Positions 1-7,322 of a DNA stretch of 25,013 bases are shown piece by piece; position 1 is the first letter of the stretch, and each line of letters starts with the position of its first letter. This DNA comes from UBA6911 sp964481255 (lineage in GTDB: Bacteria; Acidobacteriota; UBA6911), in contig CAYZTZ010000036.1 in NCBI GenBank assembly GCA_964481255.1, positions 1 through 25,013 of the forward strand, in the 5' to 3' direction. The position numbers were made by a program, and so were the translations under genes. Below the pieces are notes generated by a model. That model made no database searches. It was not told where the DNA came from and saw only the letters and a list, made by a program, of their open reading frames with translations.

Positions 1-48
1 GGACAGTCACCCGTGTCCCCAATATATTGGGGACACGGGTGACTGTCC
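1..48. repeat. Perfect 48-bp palindrome (REP-like)
   Basis: Bases 1-24 are the exact reverse complement of bases 25-48, with an AT-rich centre and GC-rich arms. The next two bases are CC, and the element may extend left of the window. Arms of the GGACAGTCACCC type resemble short repeats I associate with REP-associated tyrosine transposases in various Gram-negative genomes, but that link is from memory. No transposase is present here. The element could act as a bidirectional hairpin terminator for whatever lies upstream. Confidence 0.85.
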
Positions 49-67
49 CCCTTCGCTTGGCTATAAT
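39..67 (+). promoter_or_regulatory. Predicted sigma-70 promoter for the Sel1-repeat gene
   Basis: A perfect TATAAT lies at 62-67, and GTGACT (4 of 6 matches to TTGACA) lies at 39-44, with a 17-bp spacer. The -35 box is inside the right arm of the 48-bp palindrome, so the repeat would supply part of the promoter. The first start codon is about 40 nt beyond the expected transcription start. Confidence 0.5.
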
Positions 68-114
68 AGTCGGGTGAAGGCTGCTCTGGACGCCCGATGT
101 CCCGCGGAGGGTCT

Positions 115-660
115 ATGCCTTTGAAACTATGGCCGGTCGGTGCGTTTTTGCTGGTTCACCTCGCGGCACAGGGAGCCGCGGCGGCTCAGAATCTCTCCGA
201 TGCGGCCGAGAGCGAGAACGCGCGTCTCTATAAGGAAAGCATTATCGGGCTGATGGTCCAGGTCGGCAGGATGTCCATCCTGGAACAAAACCAGAAAATC
301 GACGCCATATTGGCCGAACAGGCCGAGAGCAAGACGCCGAGGTCGGACTTTCTTTTCTGCTCGGGACTGGCCTTTCTGGGAGACGACAGGGCGCAGGCGT
401 GTCTGGGGTACGCATATGAAAACGGGCGAGGCATCGTCGCCGACCTCAAAGAGGCCTACGTTTGGTATACCATTGCCTTGGACAACCCCAGCACCGAAAA
501 GGAGACCAGGAAAAGGATTCAGGCGGACAGGGAAAGGGTCCATAAGGCCCTTCAGGCGGCGGCTCGCGCTCCAACGGACGAAGAGCTGGAAAGCCTTGTG
601 AGAGCGCAGAAGGAGCGGATGGTTCTCTACCTGGCCGAAATAAGGAATACAAGGCTTTAG
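115..660 (+). CDS. Secreted Sel1-repeat protein
   Basis: This encodes a 181-residue protein with an N-terminal signal peptide (hydrophobic stretch about residues 5-24, Ala-rich end) and one clear Sel1-like repeat at about 92-125 (pattern A-x-x-x-LGYAYENGRG...A-x-x-WY-x-x-A). Sel1 repeats are TPR-like helical pairs that mediate protein-protein contacts, so a periplasmic scaffold role is inferred and no enzymatic function is visible. A charged helical region precedes the repeat and a Lys/Arg/Glu-rich helix follows it. I chose the ATG at 115 over the ATG at 97 because a GGAGGG sits just upstream and the signal peptide begins there. The partner is unknown. The next gene starts 83 nt downstream on the same strand. 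Confidence 0.7.
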   Translation: MPLKLWPVGAFLLVHLAAQGAAAAQNLSDAAESENARLYKESIIGLMVQVGRMSILEQNQKIDAILAEQAESKTPRSDFLFCSGLAFLGDDRAQACLGYAYENGRGIVADLKEAYVWYTIALDNPSTEKETRKRIQADRERVHKALQAAARAPTDEELESLVRAQKERMVLYLAEIRNTRL

Positions 661-743
661 GCCAGGCGGCCGCACGCAGTCTGTCTGAGATCCGGGCCGC
701 CTGAGGCGATCTGCCGCGGGACATCCTGAAGGAGGAGGCGCAT

Positions 744-1775
744 ATGGTCCTGTCACGGCGTGAGTTTATATGCCGGGCGGCTTCCTCCGGCTGCCTTGTC
801 CTTGCCGGTGCGCGGTGCCGGCATATGCCGGAGCAGGTCCCCACGGAAATGAAGTCGAGCGAGACCCGTTTTGAACCCTCTTACCTCAAGGCTGAACGGG
901 AAGGGCTTTTGCAAAAAGCGGAAAAAGAGCTCTGGGATATATTCCGGAGCTGCCGCCTCTGCCCGCGCAATTGCGGCGTAAACCGTCTCAAGGGCGAGAA
1001 AGGATTCTGCTCCTCCACGGCCAGCCTCAAAGTTGCTTCCTTCGGCCCGCACTTCGGCGAGGAACGCCCCCTTGTCGGCACGGGAGGATCGGGCACGATC
1101 TTTTTTTCCAACTGCAATCTTCTATGCTGCTTCTGCCAGAACTGGGAAATCAATCACCGCGGGGACGGCAGCTACATAACTCATGACGAGCTTGCCGGCA
1201 TGATGCTCTCCCTGCAGAAGCGCGGATGCCATAACATCAACCTGGTCACCCCCACCCACGTCGTCCCTCACATCATCAAAGCCCTGAGGTTGGCGATAGC
1301 GCGGGGATTGTCGCTGCCGCTTGTCTACAACAACGGCGGATATGACAGCCCGGATGTGATCCGTATGCTGGACGGGATCGTCGATATCTACCTGCCGGAT
1401 TTCAAGTACCAGGACGAAGCCATGGCGATGAAATACTCGAGCGGCGCCGCGGGGTATCCCGCAGTCGCCGCGGCGGTAATCAAGGAAATGCACAGGCAGG
1501 TCGGCGAGCTGCAGGTGAACGCCCGGGGCGTCGCAGAAAGGGGATTGATCATCCGGCATCTGGTGATGCCCGGCAATATCGCCGGCACGGACCGTTTCGT
1601 GAAGTGGGTGGCCGGGGAGCTGACCCCGACCACGCGCGTCAACATCATGGCCCAGTATCACCCGGAACATAAAGCCTTTGAACACCCCGAGATCTCGAGG
1701 CGCATTACGGCGCAGGAATGGGAACAGGCTCTGTCCTGGGCCCGCGAGGCCGGCCTGGTTCATTTCAACTTGTGA
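744..1775 (+). CDS. Radical SAM protein, PflX/AmmeMemoRadiSam-like, with tat-type signal
   Basis: This 343-residue protein has the radical SAM CxxxCxxC motif at C124, C128 and C131, which should hold the SAM-binding [4Fe-4S] cluster. A second Cys set at C70, C73, C77 and C89 precedes it, as in the PflX-like family (COG1313), whose members resemble pyruvate-formate-lyase activating enzymes. The substrate is not known. The N-terminus carries SRREF followed by a short apolar stretch and Cys residues, which resembles a twin-arginine signal. No canonical lipobox is present. Export would be unusual for an oxygen-sensitive radical enzyme, though Tat exports folded cofactor proteins. A strong AAGGAGGAGG lies just before the ATG. 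The next gene follows after 47 nt, so co-transcription is likely. Confidence 0.8.
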   Translation: MVLSRREFICRAASSGCLVLAGARCRHMPEQVPTEMKSSETRFEPSYLKAEREGLLQKAEKELWDIFRSCRLCPRNCGVNRLKGEKGFCSSTASLKVASFGPHFGEERPLVGTGGSGTIFFSNCNLLCCFCQNWEINHRGDGSYITHDELAGMMLSLQKRGCHNINLVTPTHVVPHIIKALRLAIARGLSLPLVYNNGGYDSPDVIRMLDGIVDIYLPDFKYQDEAMAMKYSSGAAGYPAVAAAVIKEMHRQVGELQVNARGVAERGLIIRHLVMPGNIAGTDRFVKWVAGELTPTTRVNIMAQYHPEHKAFEHPEISRRITAQEWEQALSWAREAGLVHFNL

Positions 1776-1822
1776 TATCAAGCGCTCGACGCCCCGTCCG
1801 CGATTTCGCGAAAGGAAGTCCT

Positions 1823-3259
1823 ATGAAAACTCGGAAACGCCTGCGCAGGGTCTCCATCAGCCTTTGCATTGGACTGGCTGTATCGTTCTGGGCGGGGTCC
1901 CGCCTGCCTGCCGTCCAGTCCATCCAGCCGGAACCCATGAACTGGACCACCGCGGAGGATCATCAGCATATGATGAATCTCCTGGGCATCAAGCGGCTGC
2001 GGCCGGGCCCGAGCGGCAATGAGAAGGCTCCGAATTCCGCCAACTACGACGAGGCGCTGGCGAATCCTTACCCGAACCTGCCCGACATCCTGACATTGAA
2101 AAACGGCAAAAAGGTGACCACGGCAGAAATGTGGTGGAAAAAGCGGCGTCCTGAAATCGTGGAGGACTTTGAGAGGGAAGTTTACGGTCGGATCCCGCCC
2201 AATGTTCCCAGGGTGAATTGGATCGTCCAGAGCTCCGTGCGGGAAATGGTCGGCTCGTATCCCGTTATTTCAAAAGAGCTTGTCGGTCATGTGGATAATT
2301 CCTCCTGCCCGGCGATCAACGTCGACATCCAGATGACGCTGGTCACGCCGGCCGATGCGGCCGAACCGGTCCCCGTGATGATGATGTTCGGATTCGGCAG
2401 GATGCCCAAGTTCAAGGTCGGGACGCCGCCGCCGGATTTCATGGGCGGGGACCCTCCCGCCACGGAACAGCTGATCGCCGACGGCTGGGGCTATGCCACG
2501 ATTGTCCCCAACAGCATCCAGGCGGACAACGGTGCAGGCCTCACGAAAGGCATTATCGGCCTCGTTAACAAGGGGCAGCCGCGGAAACCGGACGATTGGG
2601 GCGCTTTGCGGGCCTGGGCCTGGGGCGCCTCCCGCGGTCTGGATTATCTCGAGACCGACAGGGCGGTGAACGCCCGGCAGGTCGGCATCGAAGGCGTTTC
2701 CCGCTATGGCAAGGCCGCCCTGGTGACCATGGCTTTCGACACGCGCTTTGCGGTCGTGCTCGTCGGCTCCTCGGGCGAAGGCGGCGCGAAACTGCATCGC
2801 CGCAACTTCGGGGAAGCGGTGGAAAACCTGACCGGGTCGGGTGAATACCACTGGATGGCCGGCAACTTTCTCAAATACGGCGCCGAGGAGGCCGTTTTCG
2901 GCCGCATGGACGCCGGGGATCTGCCGGTGGACGCCCACCATCTGATCGCCCTTTGCGCCCCGCGTCCGGTATTCATCAGTTACGGCGTGCCGGAGAAGGG
3001 CGACGCCAAATGGCTCGATCAGCGGGGAAGCTTCATGGCCGCCGTTGCCGCCGGTCCCGTGTTCCGGCTTCTGGGAGCCAGGGATCTGGGGACGTCGGAC
3101 GACTACATGAAGGAGAAGATGCCGCCCGTCAACGTGGGGCTTCTCGAAGGCCAGCTCGCCTGGCGACAGCATGACGGCGGCCATACCGACGGACCGAACT
3201 GGAAATACTTCATCCCATGGGCGGACAGGTTTTTAAGTCGCAGGCCGCCGTCGCGATGA
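1823..3259 (+). CDS. Secreted CE15-type glucuronoyl methylesterase-like hydrolase
   Basis: This is a 478-residue alpha/beta hydrolase. CE15 enzymes cleave the ester between 4-O-methyl-glucuronic acid of xylan and lignin alcohols. The key motif is GVSRYGK at residues 291-297, matching the family's G-x-S-R-x-G-K, with Ser293 as the probable nucleophile. His454 in the C-terminal QHDGGHTDG segment is the probable catalytic His. The acidic residue may be Glu319 in GSSGEGG, but that is less certain. Residues 1-33 form a basic n-region plus hydrophobic signal peptide. The open frame extends upstream to 1718, but the ATG at 1823 has AAGGAAG at good spacing and starts the signal peptide. An SGNH esterase follows by 31 nt. 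Annotation as acetylxylan esterase is a plausible alternative. Confidence 0.8.
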   Translation: MKTRKRLRRVSISLCIGLAVSFWAGSRLPAVQSIQPEPMNWTTAEDHQHMMNLLGIKRLRPGPSGNEKAPNSANYDEALANPYPNLPDILTLKNGKKVTTAEMWWKKRRPEIVEDFEREVYGRIPPNVPRVNWIVQSSVREMVGSYPVISKELVGHVDNSSCPAINVDIQMTLVTPADAAEPVPVMMMFGFGRMPKFKVGTPPPDFMGGDPPATEQLIADGWGYATIVPNSIQADNGAGLTKGIIGLVNKGQPRKPDDWGALRAWAWGASRGLDYLETDRAVNARQVGIEGVSRYGKAALVTMAFDTRFAVVLVGSSGEGGAKLHRRNFGEAVENLTGSGEYHWMAGNFLKYGAEEAVFGRMDAGDLPVDAHHLIALCAPRPVFISYGVPEKGDAKWLDQRGSFMAAVAAGPVFRLLGARDLGTSDDYMKEKMPPVNVGLLEGQLAWRQHDGGHTDGPNWKYFIPWADRFLSRRPPSR

Positions 3260-3290
3260 AGGTTTCGGCCGTTGCGCAGGGATATCGGCC

Positions 3291-4130
3291 ATGAAAAAGG
3301 CTTGGTTTTTCGCGCTTTTTCTTCTCTGGACCCGGGTCCCCCTCTTCTCTTCGGCCGGCGCACAAACGGAAGTTTCCGGGCCTGCGGATCGCCCGGTGCC
3401 GCGAACGGACCGCAATTCGGTGATCGCGCATTCGCAGTTGCTGGAAAAGGCTTCCAGGGGCGGCATCGACGTCTATTTTGCGGGGGATTCCATCACCCGC
3501 CGCTGGGGCGCGACCGATTACCCGGAGCTGTTGGAGAATTGGAGGCAGAACTTTTTCGGCTGGAACGCCGCCGATTTTGGTTGGGGCGCCGACACCCTCC
3601 AAAATATCCTATGGCGTCTTCATAACGGGGAGCTTGACGGGGTTCACCCGAAAATCATCGTCCTGCTGGCGGGCACCAACAATGTGGGAAACATGACGCC
3701 GCCGGAGGGGGACGACGCGAAGGTGGCGGATATCACGCGCGGTTTCAAGGCGATCCTGGACGTCATGCGCGAGAAGGCCCCGGAGGCCGTCATCATCCTG
3801 ATGGGAATTTTCCCGCGCAACGACAAAACGGGCGTCATGCCCACGATAAACAGAATCAACGACAACCTGGCCCGTTTCGCCGACGGCGATAAGATCCGCT
3901 ATCTCAACATCAACGACAAGCTGGCGGACAAGGACGGGAGGCTTTTCGACGGCATGATGAATCCCGCGGATAAACTCCATCCCACTCTGAAGGGCTATCA
4001 GATCTGGGCCGACGCCCTGAAGCCCATATTCACCGAGATCCTGTGCCCCCCTGCGAAGGAGGATCACGCGCCGCCTCCGACCGGTGACCCGGGCGCCGCA
4101 GCGGCGCATCAAGCCTCTCCTTCCAAATAA
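3291..4130 (+). CDS. Secreted SGNH/GDSL-family esterase
   Basis: This 279-residue protein has all four SGNH blocks: GDSIT with Ser67, a block II glycine in FGWGAD at about 97-99, GTNN with Asn130, and DKLHP with Asp227 and His230. The nearest family resemblance is to platelet-activating-factor acetylhydrolase-like and carbohydrate acetyl-esterase members. Deacetylation of xylan or another glycan fits the adjacent CE15-like gene, but this is inference. Residues 1-24 look like a signal peptide. After about residue 253 the tail is Pro/Ala/Gly-rich and probably disordered. No strong ribosome binding site is seen before the ATG, so translation may be coupled to the upstream gene, 31 nt away. No terminator is evident behind it. 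Confidence 0.85.
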   Translation: MKKAWFFALFLLWTRVPLFSSAGAQTEVSGPADRPVPRTDRNSVIAHSQLLEKASRGGIDVYFAGDSITRRWGATDYPELLENWRQNFFGWNAADFGWGADTLQNILWRLHNGELDGVHPKIIVLLAGTNNVGNMTPPEGDDAKVADITRGFKAILDVMREKAPEAVIILMGIFPRNDKTGVMPTINRINDNLARFADGDKIRYLNINDKLADKDGRLFDGMMNPADKLHPTLKGYQIWADALKPIFTEILCPPAKEDHAPPPTGDPGAAAAHQASPSK

Positions 4131-4715
4131 CCTGCGGGTTGGCGCCTCCTCCGGAGAAAAGGAAGACCCTTTTGATGCTTACATGCAAAGTCGTATATTG
4201 AATGGCATCAAGAAGAGTGATTTTAAACCGCAGAATGGCGAACTCCGAATGTCGAACGTCGAAGTGGGTATGCTGCGGGCTTTATGCATATGGGCATAAT
4301 CCTGCAGCCTTCAGACTTTCCTGCTTGCAGGCCCATCCGCTCCCTGTGGCCGGATTTTTCAGGGCAAAATCCCTATCTCTCTGCATATTTCATTGACGAA
4401 TATCCTATAATGTAAGCGACGGTCGCCGCGGGCCGCGCCGGCAGGCGGCGGCCGGCATGCGGGAAATTCCGACAGGTTCGGCGGCTGAAGGTTCGGTCGC
4501 CGACCCGGGCTGACGACGGGACTCCGGTCGTGTCCCGAAGCTGTTTGAAGGGTTTTGAACGCATCCGGTCTGTTTTTGCCCGCGGGACTGCCACGCGGTC
4601 CGTGGCAACCGGATCCGGATGAGCTGAAGCAGGATGCCGAGCGCGATAGAGGCATAATCGATGCATGCTCGAGTTTCAGATCGTTCAGAGAGGATGAGGG
4701 GAGGAGATTCAGTCT
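4131..4715 (+). other. Noncoding stretch: repeats, possible promoter and GC-rich leader
   Basis: No convincing gene is present in this 585-nt gap. The first part (to about 4417) is AT-richer than the surroundings and holds a heptamer tandem repeat (4233-4267) and a weak hairpin (GGATTTT 4352-4358 with AAAATCC 4366-4372). A perfect TATAAT lies at 4406-4411, but no -35 box is at proper spacing; TTGACG at 4393 is only 7 nt away. The remaining 300 nt is GC-rich and can fold into several stems, for example CGGGAC 4517-4522 with GTCCCG 4532-4537. It may be a long 5' leader of the radical SAM/SPASM gene. Confidence 0.5.
4233..4267. repeat. Degenerate 7-bp tandem repeat
   Basis: Five consecutive 7-nt units begin with GAA: GAATGGC, GAACTCC, GAATGTC, GAACGTC, GAAGTGG. 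The consensus is GAAYNNC in the first four units, and the fifth is degenerate. The tract is noncoding and lies in the AT-richer part of the gap. Confidence 0.7.
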
Positions 4716-6230
4716 ATGTTTCGTGCAGATGGATCCCGTGTGCGAACGGCAAAGCGGCCCGCCCTGCCCTTGCAAAATGAAGCGCCGCCCATGGAGCGGC
4801 ACTTTTTTGAAGACTTTCTGAATCGGCCTTGGGTTCGAAGGTTTCTTGGACGCATCACGGTCCTTTCCAACGGCAGCGCCCCGATGGAGAGGATCTTTAA
4901 TTCGTATCGCAATCCCGAGGCGCCGATGGCGGATCGTTTGCGCTACGCGCCCATTCACATGCTGATCGACCTGCTCATAGCAAGGACGCGCATACCGCGC
5001 GCCCGCGCCCTTGAGAAGGTCTTTCGCCATCAGCCCACCGTGCGGACTCTGGTCAACACCGCCCGTTCCATAGCGAAGTACGGCCTCGTCGCCCCCCAGC
5101 GCTTCGTGGCCCCGCTCCTTGTCGTCTGGAACATCACCAACGCCTGCAACCTCCTGTGCCGGCATTGCTACCAGGATTCTTCCAAGAAGAAGTCGCCGGA
5201 TGAACTGACCCGGGCGGAAAAACTCGACCTTGTGGACCAGCTGTCGGAGATCTGCGTGCCCATGCTGGCTCTCGCGGGCGGGGAGCCGCTCTGCGACCCC
5301 GATATCTGGGCGGTTCTGGAGCGCGCGCGCCGGAAAAAGGTCTACGTGACCATCGCGACAAACGGCACTCTGCTCACGAAGAAGAACGTCGAGCGGATCG
5401 CGGCGCTGGGCGTCAAATATATCGAGGTTTCGCTCGACTCGATGGATCCCGAGATCCACGACAGTTTCCGCGGCATCCCCGGCGCCTGGCGGCGCACCGT
5501 GGAGGGCATCCGCAATGTGGTGGCGACGGCGGGGGTGCGCTGCGGCATCGCCACCTGCTTCACCCGGCAGACGGTGCATCGGGCTCCGGAAATGATACGG
5601 TTCGCCGTCGACCTCGGCGTCCATACTTTTGTGCATTTTAATTTCATACCTGTCGGGCGCGGCGTGGAAATGGGTCACGAGGAGATGACTGTCGAACAGC
5701 GTGAATGGCTGCTGCAGTTGCTCAAGGACACTCTGAACGAGGGGAAGATCGGGATTATGTCGACGGCGCCCCAATTCGGGCGCGCCTGCATCATGTTCAA
5801 CGATCCGGACGCCGCGGTGGCGATGGGACACGCCGGGTCCGGCAAGGGGCGGCAGGCCAAGGTGGTCTCCAAGTATATCGGCGGATGCGGGGCCCTGCGA
5901 TGCTATTGCTGCGTGGAGCCGAACGGACGCGTGACCCCCTGCGTTTATATGCCGGGGATAGAACTGGGCGATCTGCGACAGAAAAGATTCGCGCAAATAT
6001 GGAATCACCCGCTGGAGTCGGTATTCTGCGACCGGGACGACCTCGGCGATCATTGCGGCGCGTGCCATTACCGCGCCTACTGCGGCGGGTGCCGCGCGCG
6101 GGCGTTCGCCTACACGGGGGACGCGCAGGCCGGCGACCCGGGCTGCGTCTATAATCGGCATATGTGGGACGAGATCCTCAGCCGCGGGGAAAATGACCGG
6201 GAGGTGCAGCACGGAATCGCGGGAATGTAG
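4716..6230 (+). CDS. Radical SAM/SPASM domain protein
   Basis: This 504-residue protein has the radical SAM motif CNLLCRHC at C144, C148 and C151, a GGEP motif at 188-191 and a typical half-barrel to about residue 310. A SPASM-type C-terminal region is rich in Cys (391, 396, 398, 399, 409, 438, 447, 450, 456, 459, 477) and should hold auxiliary [4Fe-4S] clusters. Relatives include PqqE, peptide-maturase and AhbC/AhbD/NirJ-type heme enzymes, and the reaction cannot be assigned from sequence. The N-terminal 130 residues are helical and basic and lie outside the core fold. A GGGAGGAG at 4699-4706 supports the start. The 3' end overlaps the next gene by 38 nt, implying coupled translation. Confidence 0.85.
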   Translation: MFRADGSRVRTAKRPALPLQNEAPPMERHFFEDFLNRPWVRRFLGRITVLSNGSAPMERIFNSYRNPEAPMADRLRYAPIHMLIDLLIARTRIPRARALEKVFRHQPTVRTLVNTARSIAKYGLVAPQRFVAPLLVVWNITNACNLLCRHCYQDSSKKKSPDELTRAEKLDLVDQLSEICVPMLALAGGEPLCDPDIWAVLERARRKKVYVTIATNGTLLTKKNVERIAALGVKYIEVSLDSMDPEIHDSFRGIPGAWRRTVEGIRNVVATAGVRCGIATCFTRQTVHRAPEMIRFAVDLGVHTFVHFNFIPVGRGVEMGHEEMTVEQREWLLQLLKDTLNEGKIGIMSTAPQFGRACIMFNDPDAAVAMGHAGSGKGRQAKVVSKYIGGCGALRCYCCVEPNGRVTPCVYMPGIELGDLRQKRFAQIWNHPLESVFCDRDDLGDHCGACHYRAYCGGCRARAFAYTGDAQAGDPGCVYNRHMWDEILSRGENDREVQHGIAGM

Positions 6231-7164
6231 AAATCATGCGTATCGCGCGGCCCGGAGCGCGTCGGCGCGGCCGACACACGGAGCGTTCCCGCGCCTTCGA
6301 TGGGCGCTGACGGCGGTTCTCCTGATTTCAGGCGGCTGCGCGGTCAAACGCACCGTGGAGGTGGCCGTCCCGGCCGGGATTCGCGAGGCCAAAAGCGCCG
6401 GTTTCCAGGAGTTGACCGGGCTCTTGCGCGACCGGGAACTCCGCCTGACATCCCTTTCTTCCAATTCGCTTCAGGCGACCTACACGTCGGGCAGAATCGA
6501 AAGCGGCCAGCTGGAGGAGTATCGCAGCGCCCCCGGCTATCTTCTCCTGAAGCGTCCGGATTCGATCCGCATCAACATCCAAAACCCTGTCACCAAAACG
6601 ACCATTTTGGAAATGCGGTCGGTCGGGGACGATTTTTCGATCTGGTACCCCAGGAGAAACAAATTCTATGTCGGAAAGAACAGTACGCGCGAGTTCGACC
6701 TGGAAGATAACCGGAACCTTACGCTTCGGCCCTGCCATCTCTACCAGGCGCTGATGCCGGCCGGCCTTGGGGAGGCTCCTCCGGACGGACGCGTCGCCAT
6801 GGAGGAGGATCAGGACGAACAGGCCAGGTATTACGTTCTTTCCCTGTACGAGGCTTCGGCCGGACAGGTTCTCCGCCCGCTGAGAAAGCTCTGGATCGAT
6901 CGCGCGAATCTCGCCGTGTCAAGACAGCTGACCTACGGCGGCGGCGGAACTCTCGAGGGCATCACCCGTTACTCCGATATTCAGTCCATAGACGGGATCC
7001 CTCTCCCCTTTGCGGTCAGGATGGAAAGGCCGTTGGACGGGTATCGGCTGGACATCCGTTTCAAGAGCTGGCGCGTGAATCCGGAATTCCCCGACGGCGC
7101 CTTTGATATGACTCCGCCGTCCGGCGCCGAGATTGAAGTCCTGAAGGCGAAGGCGCGCAAATGA
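6193..7164 (+). CDS. LolA/LolB-like outer-membrane lipoprotein
   Basis: This encodes 323 residues with a hydrophobic segment ending in LLISGGC, where Cys49 is the probable lipidation site. The mature part is beta-rich (repeated S-x-x-x-I-x-Y/W-type strands) and resembles LolA/LolB or DUF4292-like lipoprotein folds, which carry or bind lipids in the periplasm. The assignment is structural resemblance only. The start is uncertain. The ATG at 6193 is the only ordinary in-frame start ahead of the signal sequence, but it gives an unusually long 35-residue n-region and overlaps the upstream gene by 38 nt. The ATG at 6236 is in another frame and stops quickly. The overlap suggests a joint job with the SPASM protein. 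Confidence 0.65.
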   Translation: MTGRCSTESRECRNHAYRAARSASARPTHGAFPRLRWALTAVLLISGGCAVKRTVEVAVPAGIREAKSAGFQELTGLLRDRELRLTSLSSNSLQATYTSGRIESGQLEEYRSAPGYLLLKRPDSIRINIQNPVTKTTILEMRSVGDDFSIWYPRRNKFYVGKNSTREFDLEDNRNLTLRPCHLYQALMPAGLGEAPPDGRVAMEEDQDEQARYYVLSLYEASAGQVLRPLRKLWIDRANLAVSRQLTYGGGGTLEGITRYSDIQSIDGIPLPFAVRMERPLDGYRLDIRFKSWRVNPEFPDGAFDMTPPSGAEIEVLKAKARK

Positions 7165-7289
7165 CGGAGTCCCCCGGGGAATACACAGGCGCGTCCCCAG
7201 ACCGCCGGGAGGATCTTTGCGAGACAGGCATCCCCGTGCCTGCAATATATACATATTCGCGCGCCGGATCGCATAAACGGCGGGTATAA
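7161..7289 (+). CDS. Possible 42-residue peptide ORF
   Basis: This short frame begins with an ATG that overlaps the lipoprotein stop codon (ATGA) and ends at TAA 7287-7289. The peptide is hydrophilic with one Cys, several Ser/Thr/Tyr and a basic end, and shows no recognised family or clear leader/core motif. Its ribosome binding site is weak (GAAGGCGAAGG-type purines upstream). It sits between a SPASM radical SAM gene plus lipoprotein and a SagB-type dehydrogenase, so a modified-peptide precursor is conceivable. Chance is equally plausible. Confidence 0.25.
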   Translation: MTESPGEYTGASPDRREDLCETGIPVPAIYTYSRAGSHKRRV

Positions 7290-7322
7290 TCGGCATGCCC
7301 TAGAACCGCAGAATATAGAACG

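Noticed and set aside
4393..4411. TTGACG and TATAAT as a -35/-10 pair
   Set aside because: Only 7 bp separate them; the TATAAT alone is kept as a possible -10 box.
4359..6212. Minus-strand frame of 617 codons over the SPASM gene
   Set aside because: Shadow frame; the plus strand has all radical SAM and SPASM cysteines.
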